A stretch of 64,000 nucleotides of DNA, taken from Microbacterium sp. Leaf320. Its GTDB lineage: Bacteria > Actinomycetota > Actinomycetes > Actinomycetales > Microbacteriaceae. Location: positions 248,001-312,000 of the forward strand of contig NZ_LMOD01000004.1 in the NCBI RefSeq assembly GCF_001423485.1, given 5' to 3'. How positions within the stretch are numbered: position 1 is the first letter of the stretch; every line of letters starts with the position of its first letter. The position numbers were made by a program, and so were the translations under genes. Under the pieces are notes generated by a model. The model searched no databases, was not told the DNA's origin, and was given only the letters and a program-made list of their open reading frames with translations. Shown in pieces: positions 8,722-17,186 of the stretch.

Positions 8722-9261
8722 TCAGCGGATCGCGTAGACGGCGCTGCCGACGATCACGGCGACGATTGTGGTCCAGCCGACGATGGCGACGGCCTGCCAG
8801 ATCAGGATGCGGACCTTGCCCACACCTGCTGCGGCGAGCATCGTGGCGGTGAACTGGGTCGGCAGCAGCAGCGGACCCAGGAGGCTCACGCCGGGAACGC
8901 CGTAGCGCTCGAACGCCCGCTGGAACTTCTCCTTGCGTGCTCCGCCGCGCTCGGACTCCGCGGGAGCCGCCTCGACCGCGCCGCCGTTCGTTCCGGCCAG
9001 CACGCCCTCACGGCTGCGACTGCGGTTGACGATCGCCGTGCGGGCTCCCGAACTCGCGATCACGAGCACGGCGACGCAGAGGAAGTTGCCCACCATCGCC
9101 GCGATCGCTGCGACGACGGGGTGGATGCCGCCGATGATGCCGATCGAGACGGCGCCCTCGCCCTCGATGAACGGGATGGCGCCCGCGAGGGCGACGATGA
9201 GCGGCTGGACGAGTTCGGGAACCTGGGCGACGAAGCCCTGGAAGGTCTCGATGAGGTTCAT
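8722..9261 (-). CDS. small multidrug export family membrane protein
   Basis: A 179-residue hydrophobic protein with about four to five transmembrane segments. It has an IPFIEGEGAV segment near residue 28 and a GPLLLPTQFTA segment near 130, with a charged cytoplasmic loop (SERGGARKEKFQRA) between. This pattern matches the small multidrug-export/COG2426 family, whose biochemical function is poorly established. The ATG at 9261 follows AGGAGCAATCC, a good ribosome site. It diverges from the two-component system at 9416, which may regulate it. Transport activity is inferred from the family name only. Confidence 0.7.
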   Translation of the reverse strand: MNLIETFQGFVAQVPELVQPLIVALAGAIPFIEGEGAVSIGIIGGIHPVVAAIAAMVGNFLCVAVLVIASSGARTAIVNRSRSREGVLAGTNGGAVEAAPAESERGGARKEKFQRAFERYGVPGVSLLGPLLLPTQFTATMLAAAGVGKVRILIWQAVAIVGWTTIVAVIVGSAVYAIR

Positions 9262-9384
9262 TGGATTGCTCCTATGGTCTGAGCGCCGGTGTCTCCGCCG
9301 CGATGTATCCAGTCCACCGCTCCTCCGCTCCCGGCGGCAGTGTCGGGCCGTCACTCGTTTCCGGGTGCTTCACCCGCGGCATCC

Positions 9385-9409
9385 GTGACATGTGTCACGC
9401 CCGTATCGT
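9385..9409 (+). promoter_or_regulatory. leaderless promoter and inverted repeat of the two-component operon
   Basis: TATCGT at 9404-9409 is a -10 hexamer followed by 6 nt and the ATG at 9416, so the mRNA probably starts at the start codon. Just upstream, GTGACA-TG-TGTCAC (9385-9398) is a perfect inverted repeat in the -35/-10 spacer, well placed to act as an operator. Confidence 0.55.
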
Positions 9410-9415
9410 GGGGGC

Positions 9416-10639
9416 ATGCAGAGCACATCCCCGCTGATCGAGCCACCTGGCGACCCGTCGCTCGGAGCCCGCCAGCTGGCTCGTGGCATCACCGCGACCT
9501 GGTGGTACACGTTCTCGGCCGTCGTGTTCCTCGAGCTCTTCCTGGTGCTGGTGTGGACACTCGAGGCGTTCGCCTCGCCGGGCGACGCGACAGCGCCGGT
9601 GGTCGTCGGCGCCGGGGGCATCGTCTGGTGGCTGTCGACCGCCATCCTGCTGTGGGCATATCGGCACCGCGTCGACGCCGACCCGGGGATCCCGTGGACG
9701 CGCATCGCTCTTCCGCTGCTGATCGCCGCCGCCTACGGCGCCGCGGCGGGCCTCGTGACCGACAGCTGGCTGCTCGCGGTCATGCCGATCGCGCAGTCGG
9801 TCGTGCTGCTCAACTGGCCGAAGGGCGTGCGGCTGCGGATCGTGGTCCTGACGACCGTGCTGCTCTTCTGCCTGGCGTTCATCGACGGAGCCCGCGGCGC
9901 CATGGAGCCCGGTGCGCCGGGGTGGCTTCCCGCGCTCTACGCGATCCTGATCCCGGCGATGTCGGTGAGCTCGCTGTGGTGGTGGGACGTCCTGGTCACG
10001 CTCGACCGGGCGCGCGCCTCCGAGTCGAGGCTCGCCGCGACCCAGGAGCGGCTTCGCGTCGCGACCGACGTGCACGACCTCCAGGGGCACCACCTGCAGG
10101 TGATCGCGCTGCAGCTCGAGCTGGCTGAGCGACTCATGGGTCGTGATGCCGATGCGGCTCTCGAGCAGCTGCAGGCTGCCAGGGTGAGCGTCGACGAGGC
10201 ACGGCAGGGAACGCGCGATCTCGCCACCCGCTTCCGCTCGGTGCCGTTGGGTGACGAGGTGGCGAACGCGCGCGACCTCCTCAGCGCCGCGGGCCTCGTG
10301 GTGGAGGCGGAGATCGCGGCGGACGCCGACGACGCACCGGCATCCGCCCTCGGGCCCGTGATCCGCGAGACCACCACCAACGTCCTGCGACACGGTGCCG
10401 GACGTCACGCGCGGCTCAGACTCGAGAGGGTGCCGGAGGGATGGCGCTACGAAGTCGCGAACGACGTGGATGCCGATGCCGCGGGGGAGCCGGTCGGCTC
10501 GGGGCTCGACGGAGTCAGGCGTCGCATCGCCGAGGCGGGCGGCACGCTGGAGATCCATGACGAGGGCGGTGACTTCGCGGTGGTGGTCACGGTGCCCGCG
10601 AACGAGGGTGTGTCCGCTGACCGAGGAGGAGCGCGATGA
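9416..10639 (+). CDS. sensor histidine kinase, DesK/NarX-like (HisKA_3)
   Basis: A 407-residue membrane sensor kinase. The first about 200 residues form five to six transmembrane helices with no large extracellular domain. The dimerisation/phosphoacceptor helix follows, with the phospho-His in VHDLQGHHLQ (about residue 224). A HATPase domain has ETTTNVLRHG (N box) and GSGLDGVRRR (G box). DesK-like kinases of this layout sense membrane or envelope state. The ATG at 9416 fits a leaderless start (TATCGT 6 nt upstream); an in-frame GTG at 9392 lies inside the inverted repeat and is less likely. The 3' end overlaps the response regulator by ATGA. The signal sensed is unknown. Confidence 0.88.
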   Translation: MQSTSPLIEPPGDPSLGARQLARGITATWWYTFSAVVFLELFLVLVWTLEAFASPGDATAPVVVGAGGIVWWLSTAILLWAYRHRVDADPGIPWTRIALPLLIAAAYGAAAGLVTDSWLLAVMPIAQSVVLLNWPKGVRLRIVVLTTVLLFCLAFIDGARGAMEPGAPGWLPALYAILIPAMSVSSLWWWDVLVTLDRARASESRLAATQERLRVATDVHDLQGHHLQVIALQLELAERLMGRDADAALEQLQAARVSVDEARQGTRDLATRFRSVPLGDEVANARDLLSAAGLVVEAEIAADADDAPASALGPVIRETTTNVLRHGAGRHARLRLERVPEGWRYEVANDVDADAAGEPVGSGLDGVRRRIAEAGGTLEIHDEGGDFAVVVTVPANEGVSADRGGAR

Positions 10640-11238
10640 TCCGGGTGCTTCTCGCCGACGACGAGGGGATGATCCGTTCCGCGCTCGCGGCCCTGCTGCG
10701 ACTCGAGGGCGACATCGAGGTCGTCGCAGAGTGCGAAGACGGAGAGCAGGCGCTCGCCGAGGCTCTGAGGTTGACGCCGGACGTGTGCCTGCTCGATCTC
10801 GAGATGCCGGGCCTCGACGGCGTCGAAGTGGCCGAGAGGCTGAACAGGGCGATCGCCACCCGGTGCGTCGTGGTGACCCGGCATGCCCGCCCGGGCGTGC
10901 TGCGGCGGGCGCTCGCATCCGGGGTCTCGGGCTTCCTTCCGAAGTCCCGCGGCGCCGATCAGGTCGCCGACGTGATCCGCAGGGTCGCAGCCGGTGCGCG
11001 ATACGTCGACCCGGAGATCGCGGCCGACGCGCTGAGCGACGAACGATCCCCGCTCACCGACCGCGAGCTCGACGTGCTGCGCGCAGGCCGCCGCGGCCAG
11101 ACGACAGGTCAGATCGCGAAGGCGCTGTCGCTCGCCCCCGGAACGGTGCGCAATCACATCTCGGCCGTGCTCGCGAAGCTGTCGGTCGGCACGCGGCAGC
11201 AGGCTGTGCTCCTCGCCGAGGAGCGCGGCTGGATCTGA
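10636..11238 (+). CDS. response regulator, NarL/DesR family
   Basis: A 200-residue regulator with an N-terminal receiver domain. The acidic pocket is in LADDE, the phospho-acceptor Asp in LLDLEMPGLDG (about residue 54), and the conserved Lys in GFLPKS. A C-terminal LuxR-type helix-turn-helix follows (LTDRELDVLRAG, then IAKALSLAPGTVRNHIS). It is the partner of the kinase, whose stop codon it overlaps by ATGA. The pair diverges from the small export protein at 8722-9261, a plausible target together with autoregulation through the inverted repeat at 9385. The receiver has a Thr in VVVTRHA, as expected. Confidence 0.9.
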   Translation: MIRVLLADDEGMIRSALAALLRLEGDIEVVAECEDGEQALAEALRLTPDVCLLDLEMPGLDGVEVAERLNRAIATRCVVVTRHARPGVLRRALASGVSGFLPKSRGADQVADVIRRVAAGARYVDPEIAADALSDERSPLTDRELDVLRAGRRGQTTGQIAKALSLAPGTVRNHISAVLAKLSVGTRQQAVLLAEERGWI

Positions 11239-11284
11239 ACCTCTCGACTGTCGAAGTCGGATCGCATCGCGTCAGCGGGGGAGT

Positions 11285-11316
11285 GCGGGTGGGGCCGTGG
11301 GAGGTGCCCCACCCGC
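11285..11316 (+). terminator. terminator hairpin after the response regulator
   Basis: GCGGGTGGGGC (11285-11295) pairs perfectly with GCCCCACCCGC (11306-11316) around a 10-nt loop, 47 nt after the response regulator stop. It has no T tract, common in high-GC genomes. The rest of the 217-bp gap shows only a weak second hairpin (GGTCT/AGACC, 11384-11402). Confidence 0.6.
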
Positions 11317-11455
11317 GAGCCGCTCAAAGGGGAGAGTGCGACCCGAGACGTGACGCGAGCACATGTCCCCCAGGCTCACTTCAGGTCTCAACAAGCAAGA
11401 CCCGAGGATGGCGGGATCGTGACGCGGCTGTCGAAAGTCTCCGCGAATCGCGACG

Positions 11456-12136
11456 TCAGCGGTGATCGTGTGCGTCGTGACGGTCGTGGTCGCGGTCGTC
11501 CTCGAGGATCATGCCCACCGAGGTCGCGCACGCGTCGCCCTTCCACGCCTCCAGTCCTTCGCGCACGGCGAAGATCGCGATGACGAGTCCGGCGACGGCA
11601 TCCGCCCACCACCAGCCGAACAGGCTGTTGAGCGCGAGACCGATCAGCACGGCGGCCGACAGATAGGTGCAGATCAGCGTCTGCTTCGAATCGGCGACCG
11701 CTGTGGCCGAGCCGACCTCGTGCCCTGCGCGACGCTCCGCGAGGGAGACGAGGGGCATGATGACGACGCTCAGCGCGGTGAGGACGAGGCCGACCGTGCT
11801 GTGTGCGGGGCGGTCGCCGCCGATCAGCGAGAGCGCGGAGGATGCGACGACGTAGATCGCGAGGCCGAAGAAGGCGACGGCGATCACTCGCAGCGTCGGC
11901 TTCTCCCACCGCTCGGGGTCGCGGCGGGTGAACTGCCAGGCGACGGCCGCAGCGGACAGCACCTCGATGCTCGAGTCGAGGCCGAAGCCGATGAGCGCGG
12001 CGGAGGACGCGACGGACCCGGCCGTGATCGCGACGATCGCCTCGATCACGTTGTAGACGATCGTGAATGCCACGATGAGTCGGATGCGACGGTGCAGCGT
12101 CGCCCGACGGGCAGGGGTCGGGGTGACCGCGGCCAT
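11456..12136 (-). CDS. cation diffusion facilitator family metal efflux transporter
   Basis: A 226-residue membrane protein with about six transmembrane helices and no long C-terminal cytoplasmic domain. The helix-2 site reads GFGLDSSIEVLSAA and helix 5 carries ADSKQTLICTYL, both with acidic residues at metal-binding positions. The C-terminus is His/Asp-rich (DRDHDRHDAHDHR), a typical metal-binding tail. It would export a divalent metal in exchange for protons. Its ATG overlaps the stop of the CmtR-like sensor (TGATG), so the metal sensor controls it directly. A start 12 nt upstream (12148) is possible. The metal is probably Cd, Pb or Zn, judging by the sensor. Confidence 0.82.
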   Translation of the reverse strand: MAAVTPTPARRATLHRRIRLIVAFTIVYNVIEAIVAITAGSVASSAALIGFGLDSSIEVLSAAAVAWQFTRRDPERWEKPTLRVIAVAFFGLAIYVVASSALSLIGGDRPAHSTVGLVLTALSVVIMPLVSLAERRAGHEVGSATAVADSKQTLICTYLSAAVLIGLALNSLFGWWWADAVAGLVIAIFAVREGLEAWKGDACATSVGMILEDDRDHDRHDAHDHR

Positions 12137-12468
12137 CAGCAGGTGCATCCTTCGCCGTCGCAGCAGTCGGGCTCGACGATCAGCACGACCTGCAGCAGTG
12201 CGTCGAGTGCCGGGACGAGGTGCGGATCCGCGAGCTGATAGCGGCTGCGCCGGCCGTCCTGGATGCTCTCGACGAGACCGCACCCGCGCAGACACGCGAG
12301 ATGGTTCGACAGCAGCTGTCGACTCACGCCGAGATGCTCGGCGAGGTCGGAGGGATACGCGGGCTCTTCGCGGAGCGCGAGCAGGATCGATGCGCGTGTC
12401 GAGTCCGACAGTGCGTGTCCCAGCCGGGCGACCGCCGCGGTGTGGGTGGGGGAGGCCGTGAGAGTCAC
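12136..12468 (-). CDS. ArsR/SmtB family metal-sensing repressor, CmtR-like
   Basis: A 110-residue winged-helix repressor. The recognition helix region is SRQLLSNHLACLRGCGLV, with Cys at about 59 and 63, which match the two helix cysteines of mycobacterial CmtR (a Cd/Pb sensor). The C-terminal tail DCCDGEGCTC supplies further thiols, as CmtR uses a C-terminal Cys as third ligand. The start is a GTG at 12468, exactly 6 nt after a TACTGT -10, so the transcript looks leaderless. It precedes and overlaps the CDF exporter gene, the normal sensor-exporter arrangement. Metal binding should release the operator at its own promoter. Confidence 0.85.
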   Translation of the reverse strand: MTLTASPTHTAAVARLGHALSDSTRASILLALREEPAYPSDLAEHLGVSRQLLSNHLACLRGCGLVESIQDGRRSRYQLADPHLVPALDALLQVVLIVEPDCCDGEGCTC

Positions 12469-12490
12469 ACCACTACAGTACAGAAAACAC
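12469..12490 (-). promoter_or_regulatory. leaderless promoter/operator of the metal-sensor operon
   Basis: On the minus strand TACTGT (complement of 12475-12480) is followed by 6 nt and the GTG start. The imperfect dyad CAGTG-N7-TACTG overlaps this -10, which is where an ArsR-type autorepressor would bind. Confidence 0.5.
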
Positions 12491-12594
12491 TGAACTCAGC
12501 GAAACCTGAATCAAAGGTCGGCAACATCGCCGAAATCCTGGCTCTGTACCGTGGCGCAGAGCCGGGTGGACGCAGGATCGAGGGAGAACGACTG

Positions 12595-13077
12595 ATGACG
12601 AGTGTGACGATCGAGCGCGTGGCCTGGACGCACCCGGATGCCGAGCGGCTGCGCGCCGCGCAACGGGTCGAGCTCGACGCTCGATACGGCAGCGACGACC
12701 ACGAGCCCGGCGTCGTACCCTCAGCCGACGACGTGCCGGTCTTCCTGATCGCGCGCGACGCGCACGGAGAAGCGATCGTGTGCGGAGGACTGCGGGTGCT
12801 CGATGACGATGTGCTGGGAGAAGGCGTCGCGGAGATCAAGCGGATGTACGCCGCTCCACAGGCGCGCGGCACGGGAGCGGCCACCGCGCTGCTCAGCGCT
12901 CTCGAGCGGGCCGCAGACGATCTCGGCATCCGGCGTCTGGTGCTCGAGACCGGCACGGCGCAGCCCGATGCGGTGCGCTTCTACGAGCGCGAGGGGTACG
13001 CGCCGATCCCGCTCTACGGCAACTACGTGGGGAGCGATCTCTCGCTGTGCTTCGCGAAGGCTCTCGCCGCGGGGTGA
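12595..13077 (+). CDS. GNAT family N-acetyltransferase
   Basis: A 160-residue single-domain acetyltransferase. The acetyl-CoA pyrophosphate loop is seen in APQARGTGAATALLSAL (about residues 82-98; Q/RxxGxG/A type), preceded by AEIKRMY and followed by a core ending YEREGYAPI. The family transfers acetyl groups to amines; the substrate cannot be read. The ATG at 12595 follows AGGGAGAACG. It is convergent with treZ, whose stop lies 7 nt away. It diverges from the CmtR operon, but a link to metal resistance is not suggested by the sequence. Confidence 0.82.
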   Translation: MTSVTIERVAWTHPDAERLRAAQRVELDARYGSDDHEPGVVPSADDVPVFLIARDAHGEAIVCGGLRVLDDDVLGEGVAEIKRMYAAPQARGTGAATALLSALERAADDLGIRRLVLETGTAQPDAVRFYEREGYAPIPLYGNYVGSDLSLCFAKALAAG

Positions 13078-13083
13078 CGCCGA

Positions 13084-14841
13084 TCAGTCGGGCGGACCGA
13101 CGATCACCGCCGACTCCGGTCGCACGAAGATCGTCCTGGCCATGATCCGGCCGGGCGCCGTCTCCAGCAGCACTCGGGCATCCGGTTCCAGGCCGAACTC
13201 GACCTCGTTCGCAGTCAGGTTGACGAGCACCGAGAGGTGTCCGCGGTCGATGCGGTACGCGCGGGCATCCGGAGCCGCATCCCGATGCGAGACCGTGACG
13301 GTCGTCTGCGCCATGTCGGGGTCGGTGAGCTCGGCGCGCTCCTGCCGCAGTGAGATCAAGCGGCGGTAGAGGTCGAGCAGCTCGGCGTGCGGCTCGTCGC
13401 CGAGCTCGTTCCAGTCGAGGTGCGAGCGTTCGAACGTCGCCGGATCCTGCGGATCGGGCACCTGAGTCGGATCCCAGCCCATGCGCGCGAACTCGGCGAT
13501 GCGGCCTTCGGCGGTAGCCCGGGCGAGCTCGGGCTCCTTGTGCGAGGTGAAGAACTGCCAAGGTGTCGATGCGGCCCATTCCTCGCCCATGAAAAGCATG
13601 GGCGTTCCCGGGGCGGTCAGCGTGAGCACCGCGGCGACGGCGAGGCGCCCGGGCGACAGCGAAGCCGCGAGGCGGTCGCCGGCGGCCCGATTGCCGATCT
13701 GGTCGTGGTCCTGTGCGAAGGTGACGAGGCGCCAGGCGGGCACGCTCTCGGGCAGAGGAGCACCGTGCGGGCGACCGCGGAAAGAGGAGTACGTGCCGTC
13801 GTGGAAGAAGCCGCCCTCCGACACCTTGGCCACGGCATCCGGTGCGGCGAAGTCCGCGTAGTAGCCGTCGGTCTCACCGGTGAGGGCCACATGCACCGCG
13901 TGGTGCCAGTCGTCCGACCACTGCGCTGTGAGCCCGTATCCGCCGGCTTCGCGGGGCAGGATGAGCGTCGGATCGTTCAGGTCGGACTCCGCGATCAGGC
14001 TGAGCGGTCGCTCGACCTGAGCGGAGAGTGCGTCGACGCGTTCGGCGAGCTCATGCAGGATGTGCGGAGTGCGGGCGTCGTGGAGCGCGTGCACCGCGTC
14101 GAGACGCAGCCCGTCGACGTGGAAGTCGCGCAGCCACATCAGGGCGTTCTCGATGATGTACTCGCGCACCGCCGGCTCGTCGAGGTTCACCGATTCGCCC
14201 CAGGAGGTGTGCTCGCCGTCGCGCAGGTACGGTCCGAACTCGGGCAGGTAGTTGCCGCTAGGGCCCAGGTGGTTGTAGACCACATCCTGGATCACCGCGA
14301 GGCCGCGGGCGTGCGCCGCATCCACGAGCCTCTGGTATCCGGCAGGGCCACCGTATGCCTCGTGCACGGCGTACCAGAGCACTCCGTCGTAGCCCCAGTT
14401 CCACGTGCCGCTGAACGCGTTGACCGGGAGCAGCTCGATGTGGGTGATCCCGAGCCCGACGAGGTGGTCGAGGCGGCCGATCAGCGCGTCGAGGGTTCCC
14501 TCCGGCGTGAACGTGCCCACATGCAGCTCGTAGATCACTCCGCCGGCGAGCGGCCGACCCGTCCAGCTCGTGTCGGTCCACTCGAAACGCGCGGCGTCGA
14601 ACAGGGCGGACGGTCCATGCACACCGCGAGGCTGTCGCCGAGACCGGGGGTCGGGCCGAAGCTCATCGCTCCCGTCGAGCAGGAAGCCGTAGCGCTCGCC
14701 TTCGGACATCGGGACATCGCTGCTCCACCATCCCGGTTCCGCCGAGTTCGGCGTCATGTCGTGCTCCGAGATCAGCACGCACGCGGGGGTCAGGCGCCGC
14801 AGCCGCACGGTGTTCGCGCGCGGCGCCCAGACCGAGATCAT
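13084..14841 (-). CDS. treZ: malto-oligosyltrehalose trehalohydrolase
   Basis: A 585-residue GH13 enzyme that releases trehalose from the end of maltooligosyl-trehalose in the cytoplasm, the last step of the TreY-TreZ pathway. It starts with a CBM48-like beta domain (ISVWAPRANTVRL). Catalytic residues are visible in GLRLDAVHAL (Asp nucleophile), LIAESDLNDP (Glu acid/base) and AQDHDQIGNR (Asp). TreZ enzymes are usually near 580 residues. The ATG at 14841 overlaps the treY stop as ATGA, the third such overlap in this operon. It is the last gene of the unit. Identity is very secure from motifs and neighbours. Confidence 0.95.
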   Translation of the reverse strand: MISVWAPRANTVRLRRLTPACVLISEHDMTPNSAEPGWWSSDVPMSEGERYGFLLDGSDELRPDPRSRRQPRGVHGPSALFDAARFEWTDTSWTGRPLAGGVIYELHVGTFTPEGTLDALIGRLDHLVGLGITHIELLPVNAFSGTWNWGYDGVLWYAVHEAYGGPAGYQRLVDAAHARGLAVIQDVVYNHLGPSGNYLPEFGPYLRDGEHTSWGESVNLDEPAVREYIIENALMWLRDFHVDGLRLDAVHALHDARTPHILHELAERVDALSAQVERPLSLIAESDLNDPTLILPREAGGYGLTAQWSDDWHHAVHVALTGETDGYYADFAAPDAVAKVSEGGFFHDGTYSSFRGRPHGAPLPESVPAWRLVTFAQDHDQIGNRAAGDRLAASLSPGRLAVAAVLTLTAPGTPMLFMGEEWAASTPWQFFTSHKEPELARATAEGRIAEFARMGWDPTQVPDPQDPATFERSHLDWNELGDEPHAELLDLYRRLISLRQERAELTDPDMAQTTVTVSHRDAAPDARAYRIDRGHLSVLVNLTANEVEFGLEPDARVLLETAPGRIMARTIFVRPESAVIVGPPD

Positions 14842-17186
14842 CGCTCCTCCACCAGGAGGGCGACCGGATAGGTGTCGAGCAGGTCCTTCAGCAGGACCGG
14901 ACCTCCGTCGACCCGTCGGCCCGTCAGCATGTCGACGGCGGCGAGATCGGGCCGCATCAGCACGGTGTCTCCCCATCCGCCCCGGCGCGCCAGACCGACC
15001 GGCAGGCGGGTGGCCACCGCGAGCACTCCGCCGCGATCGAAGGCGATGGCGTGGTCGGCGGCCTGCCCTGCGACCGCACAGGGTCGATAGCCGTGGAAGA
15101 GGTCGGCATGGTCGCGGCGCAGGCGCAGGGCCCTCGACGTGATGAGCATCTTCGCGAGCCCGGAGTCGTCGATCGGAGGAAGGATGCCGTGGGCGGCGTC
15201 CTCGTCGAGGAGGCGCAGCAGTGCGGACCGCTCGGCGAAATCGACCGGTCGACGGTTGTCGGGGTCGACCAGCGAGTGGTCCCACAGTTCGGTGCCCTGG
15301 TAGACGTCGGGAACGCCGGGTGCCGCGAGCTGGAGCAGCTTCGCTGACAGCGAGTTGACGCGGCCGGGGGCGACGATCTCGCTCACGAACCGTTCGACGA
15401 TGTCGCGCGCGGAGCCGTTGGCGGCCTCGGCGATCGCCGTGACGCCCTTCTCGAACTCGGCGTCCGGGTGCTGCCATCCCGTGCCCTCGGCGGCCTCGCG
15501 AGCGGCTTTCAGGCCGTAGGCGGTCAATCGCTCGGTCGAGATGGGCCACGCTCCCACGACGGCCTGCCACAGGAGCGCGTCGAGAGGACCGTGTCCGGTC
15601 GAGGCGACGGCGCGGAGTTCCGTCAGCGTCTCGGACCAGCGCTCGGGGACCTCGGCGAGCACCGACAGTCGGGCACGGACATCTTCGGAGCGCTTCGTGT
15701 CGTGCGTCGACAGCGTGGTCATCGAGTGCGGCCATGAGGCGAGTCTCGACCGCTGGGCATCATGGAACGACTCGACCGAGAGCGACCCGATCGACGGGTC
15801 GCCACCGACCTCGGTCAGCGTGCCCAGCCGGGTGAATCGGTAGAACGCGGTGTCCTCCACGCCCTTCGCCATCACCGCTCCGGTGACCTGCGGGAACCGC
15901 TCCGCCACCTCGAGCGTCGTGTCGAAGAGCAGCGGCGCGAGCTCGGCGATCGACTCGGCGAGATCGGGCCGTCGGCGGGCGGCGTCATCGAGCGCGTGCT
16001 GCAGATGCTCGCGTCCCGCCGGCAGATACGCCCGGTAGACGGGGAAGCTCGCGATGATCTCGGTCAGAGCATCCTCGGCTCCGACCACGCCGAACGGCAG
16101 CGCCCGCACCAGTCGGCGCACCTCGGATCGCAGCAGCTCGTCGGCGACCTTCCGCTTCGTGGTGAGGATCAGATCGTGCCACGACTGCGCGACCGGCAGA
16201 CCGGTCTCGGTGCGCAACCGGGCGTCGAGGGCGTCGAGTTCGTCGACGCCCGATTGGTCGATCAGGACTCGGTCGATCTCGACCAGCGCGTCGTAGCCGG
16301 TCGTGCCGTCGGTGCGCCACCAGGAGGGCAGCTCCTCGCCGGGCTCCAGGATCTTCTCGACCAGGGTGTAGGCGGCGCCGGTCGCGTCGGCGAGATGTTC
16401 CAGATAGTCGCCGGGGTGGGCCAGCCCGTCCGGGTGGTCGACGCGCAGTCCGTCGGCGAGTCCGTCGGTGATCCACCGGGCGATCTCCCGGTGCGACTCG
16501 TCGAACACGTCCGGAAGCTCGACACGGATGCCCGCGAGCTCGGAGACGGCGAAGAAGCGGCGGTAGTCGAGGTCGGTGTTCTGGTCTTCCCAGAACCGCA
16601 GCTCGTAGTGCTGAGCGTCGAGCAGAGAAGGCAGATCCTCTGCCAGAGCTCCGGTTCCGGGAGCCAGCGGCAGCACATGATCGAAGTAGCTCAGGGTCCC
16701 GTCGGGAGCATCGTCCGCCGGGGTCGTGTCGATGACGATCTCCCCGGCGGCGAGGGCCTCGGCGGGCGAGGACCCCAGGATCGGCAGTCGCACCCGACCC
16801 TCCGACACCCGCTTGTCGACGTCGAAGGCCACCGCGTGCCGTGATGCGCGACCGAGCCGCAGCATGTCCCACCACCAGGGGTTGGCGCGGGGGAGCGCCA
16901 CACCGACATGGTTCGGGACGATGTCGACGAGGATGCCGAGGTCTGCCGCGCGAGCGGCGGCGGCGAATCGGGCCAGGCCCTCGGGGCCACCGCGGGCGTC
17001 GTCGACCCGGGAGTGATCGACGACGTCGTATCCGTGGTCGGATCCGGGCACGGCTGCCAGCAGTGGCGACAGATACGCCCAGGAGACGCCGAGGTCGGCC
17101 AGGTAGGCCGTGACCGCCGCGGCGTCGTCGAGCGTGAAGCCCGCCCTGATCTGCAGTCGATACGTCGAGAGAGGGCGTCGGGTCAT
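14838..17186 (-). CDS. treY: malto-oligosyltrehalose synthase
   Basis: A 782-residue GH13 isomerase that converts the reducing-end alpha-1,4 bond of a maltodextrin into the alpha,alpha-1,1 bond of trehalose. It begins STYRLQIRAGFTLDDAAAV, typical of TreY. Catalytic regions are seen in DGLRVDHPDGL, TLVEKILEPGEELP and STHDTKRSEDVRARL; the last is a hallmark of TreY. It overlaps both neighbours by ATGA, so the three enzymes are made together. Substrate comes from glycogen trimmed by the debranching enzyme encoded just upstream. Confidence 0.95.
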   Translation of the reverse strand: MTRRPLSTYRLQIRAGFTLDDAAAVTAYLADLGVSWAYLSPLLAAVPGSDHGYDVVDHSRVDDARGGPEGLARFAAAARAADLGILVDIVPNHVGVALPRANPWWWDMLRLGRASRHAVAFDVDKRVSEGRVRLPILGSSPAEALAAGEIVIDTTPADDAPDGTLSYFDHVLPLAPGTGALAEDLPSLLDAQHYELRFWEDQNTDLDYRRFFAVSELAGIRVELPDVFDESHREIARWITDGLADGLRVDHPDGLAHPGDYLEHLADATGAAYTLVEKILEPGEELPSWWRTDGTTGYDALVEIDRVLIDQSGVDELDALDARLRTETGLPVAQSWHDLILTTKRKVADELLRSEVRRLVRALPFGVVGAEDALTEIIASFPVYRAYLPAGREHLQHALDDAARRRPDLAESIAELAPLLFDTTLEVAERFPQVTGAVMAKGVEDTAFYRFTRLGTLTEVGGDPSIGSLSVESFHDAQRSRLASWPHSMTTLSTHDTKRSEDVRARLSVLAEVPERWSETLTELRAVASTGHGPLDALLWQAVVGAWPISTERLTAYGLKAAREAAEGTGWQHPDAEFEKGVTAIAEAANGSARDIVERFVSEIVAPGRVNSLSAKLLQLAAPGVPDVYQGTELWDHSLVDPDNRRPVDFAERSALLRLLDEDAAHGILPPIDDSGLAKMLITSRALRLRRDHADLFHGYRPCAVAGQAADHAIAFDRGGVLAVATRLPVGLARRGGWGDTVLMRPDLAAVDMLTGRRVDGGPVLLKDLLDTYPVALLVEER

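Noticed and set aside
13387..14871. Long plus-strand open frame opposite treZ, and similar ones opposite treY and treX (17408-19483)
   Set aside because: They are mirror frames of GC-rich coding sequence; the minus-strand enzymes carry all catalytic motifs.
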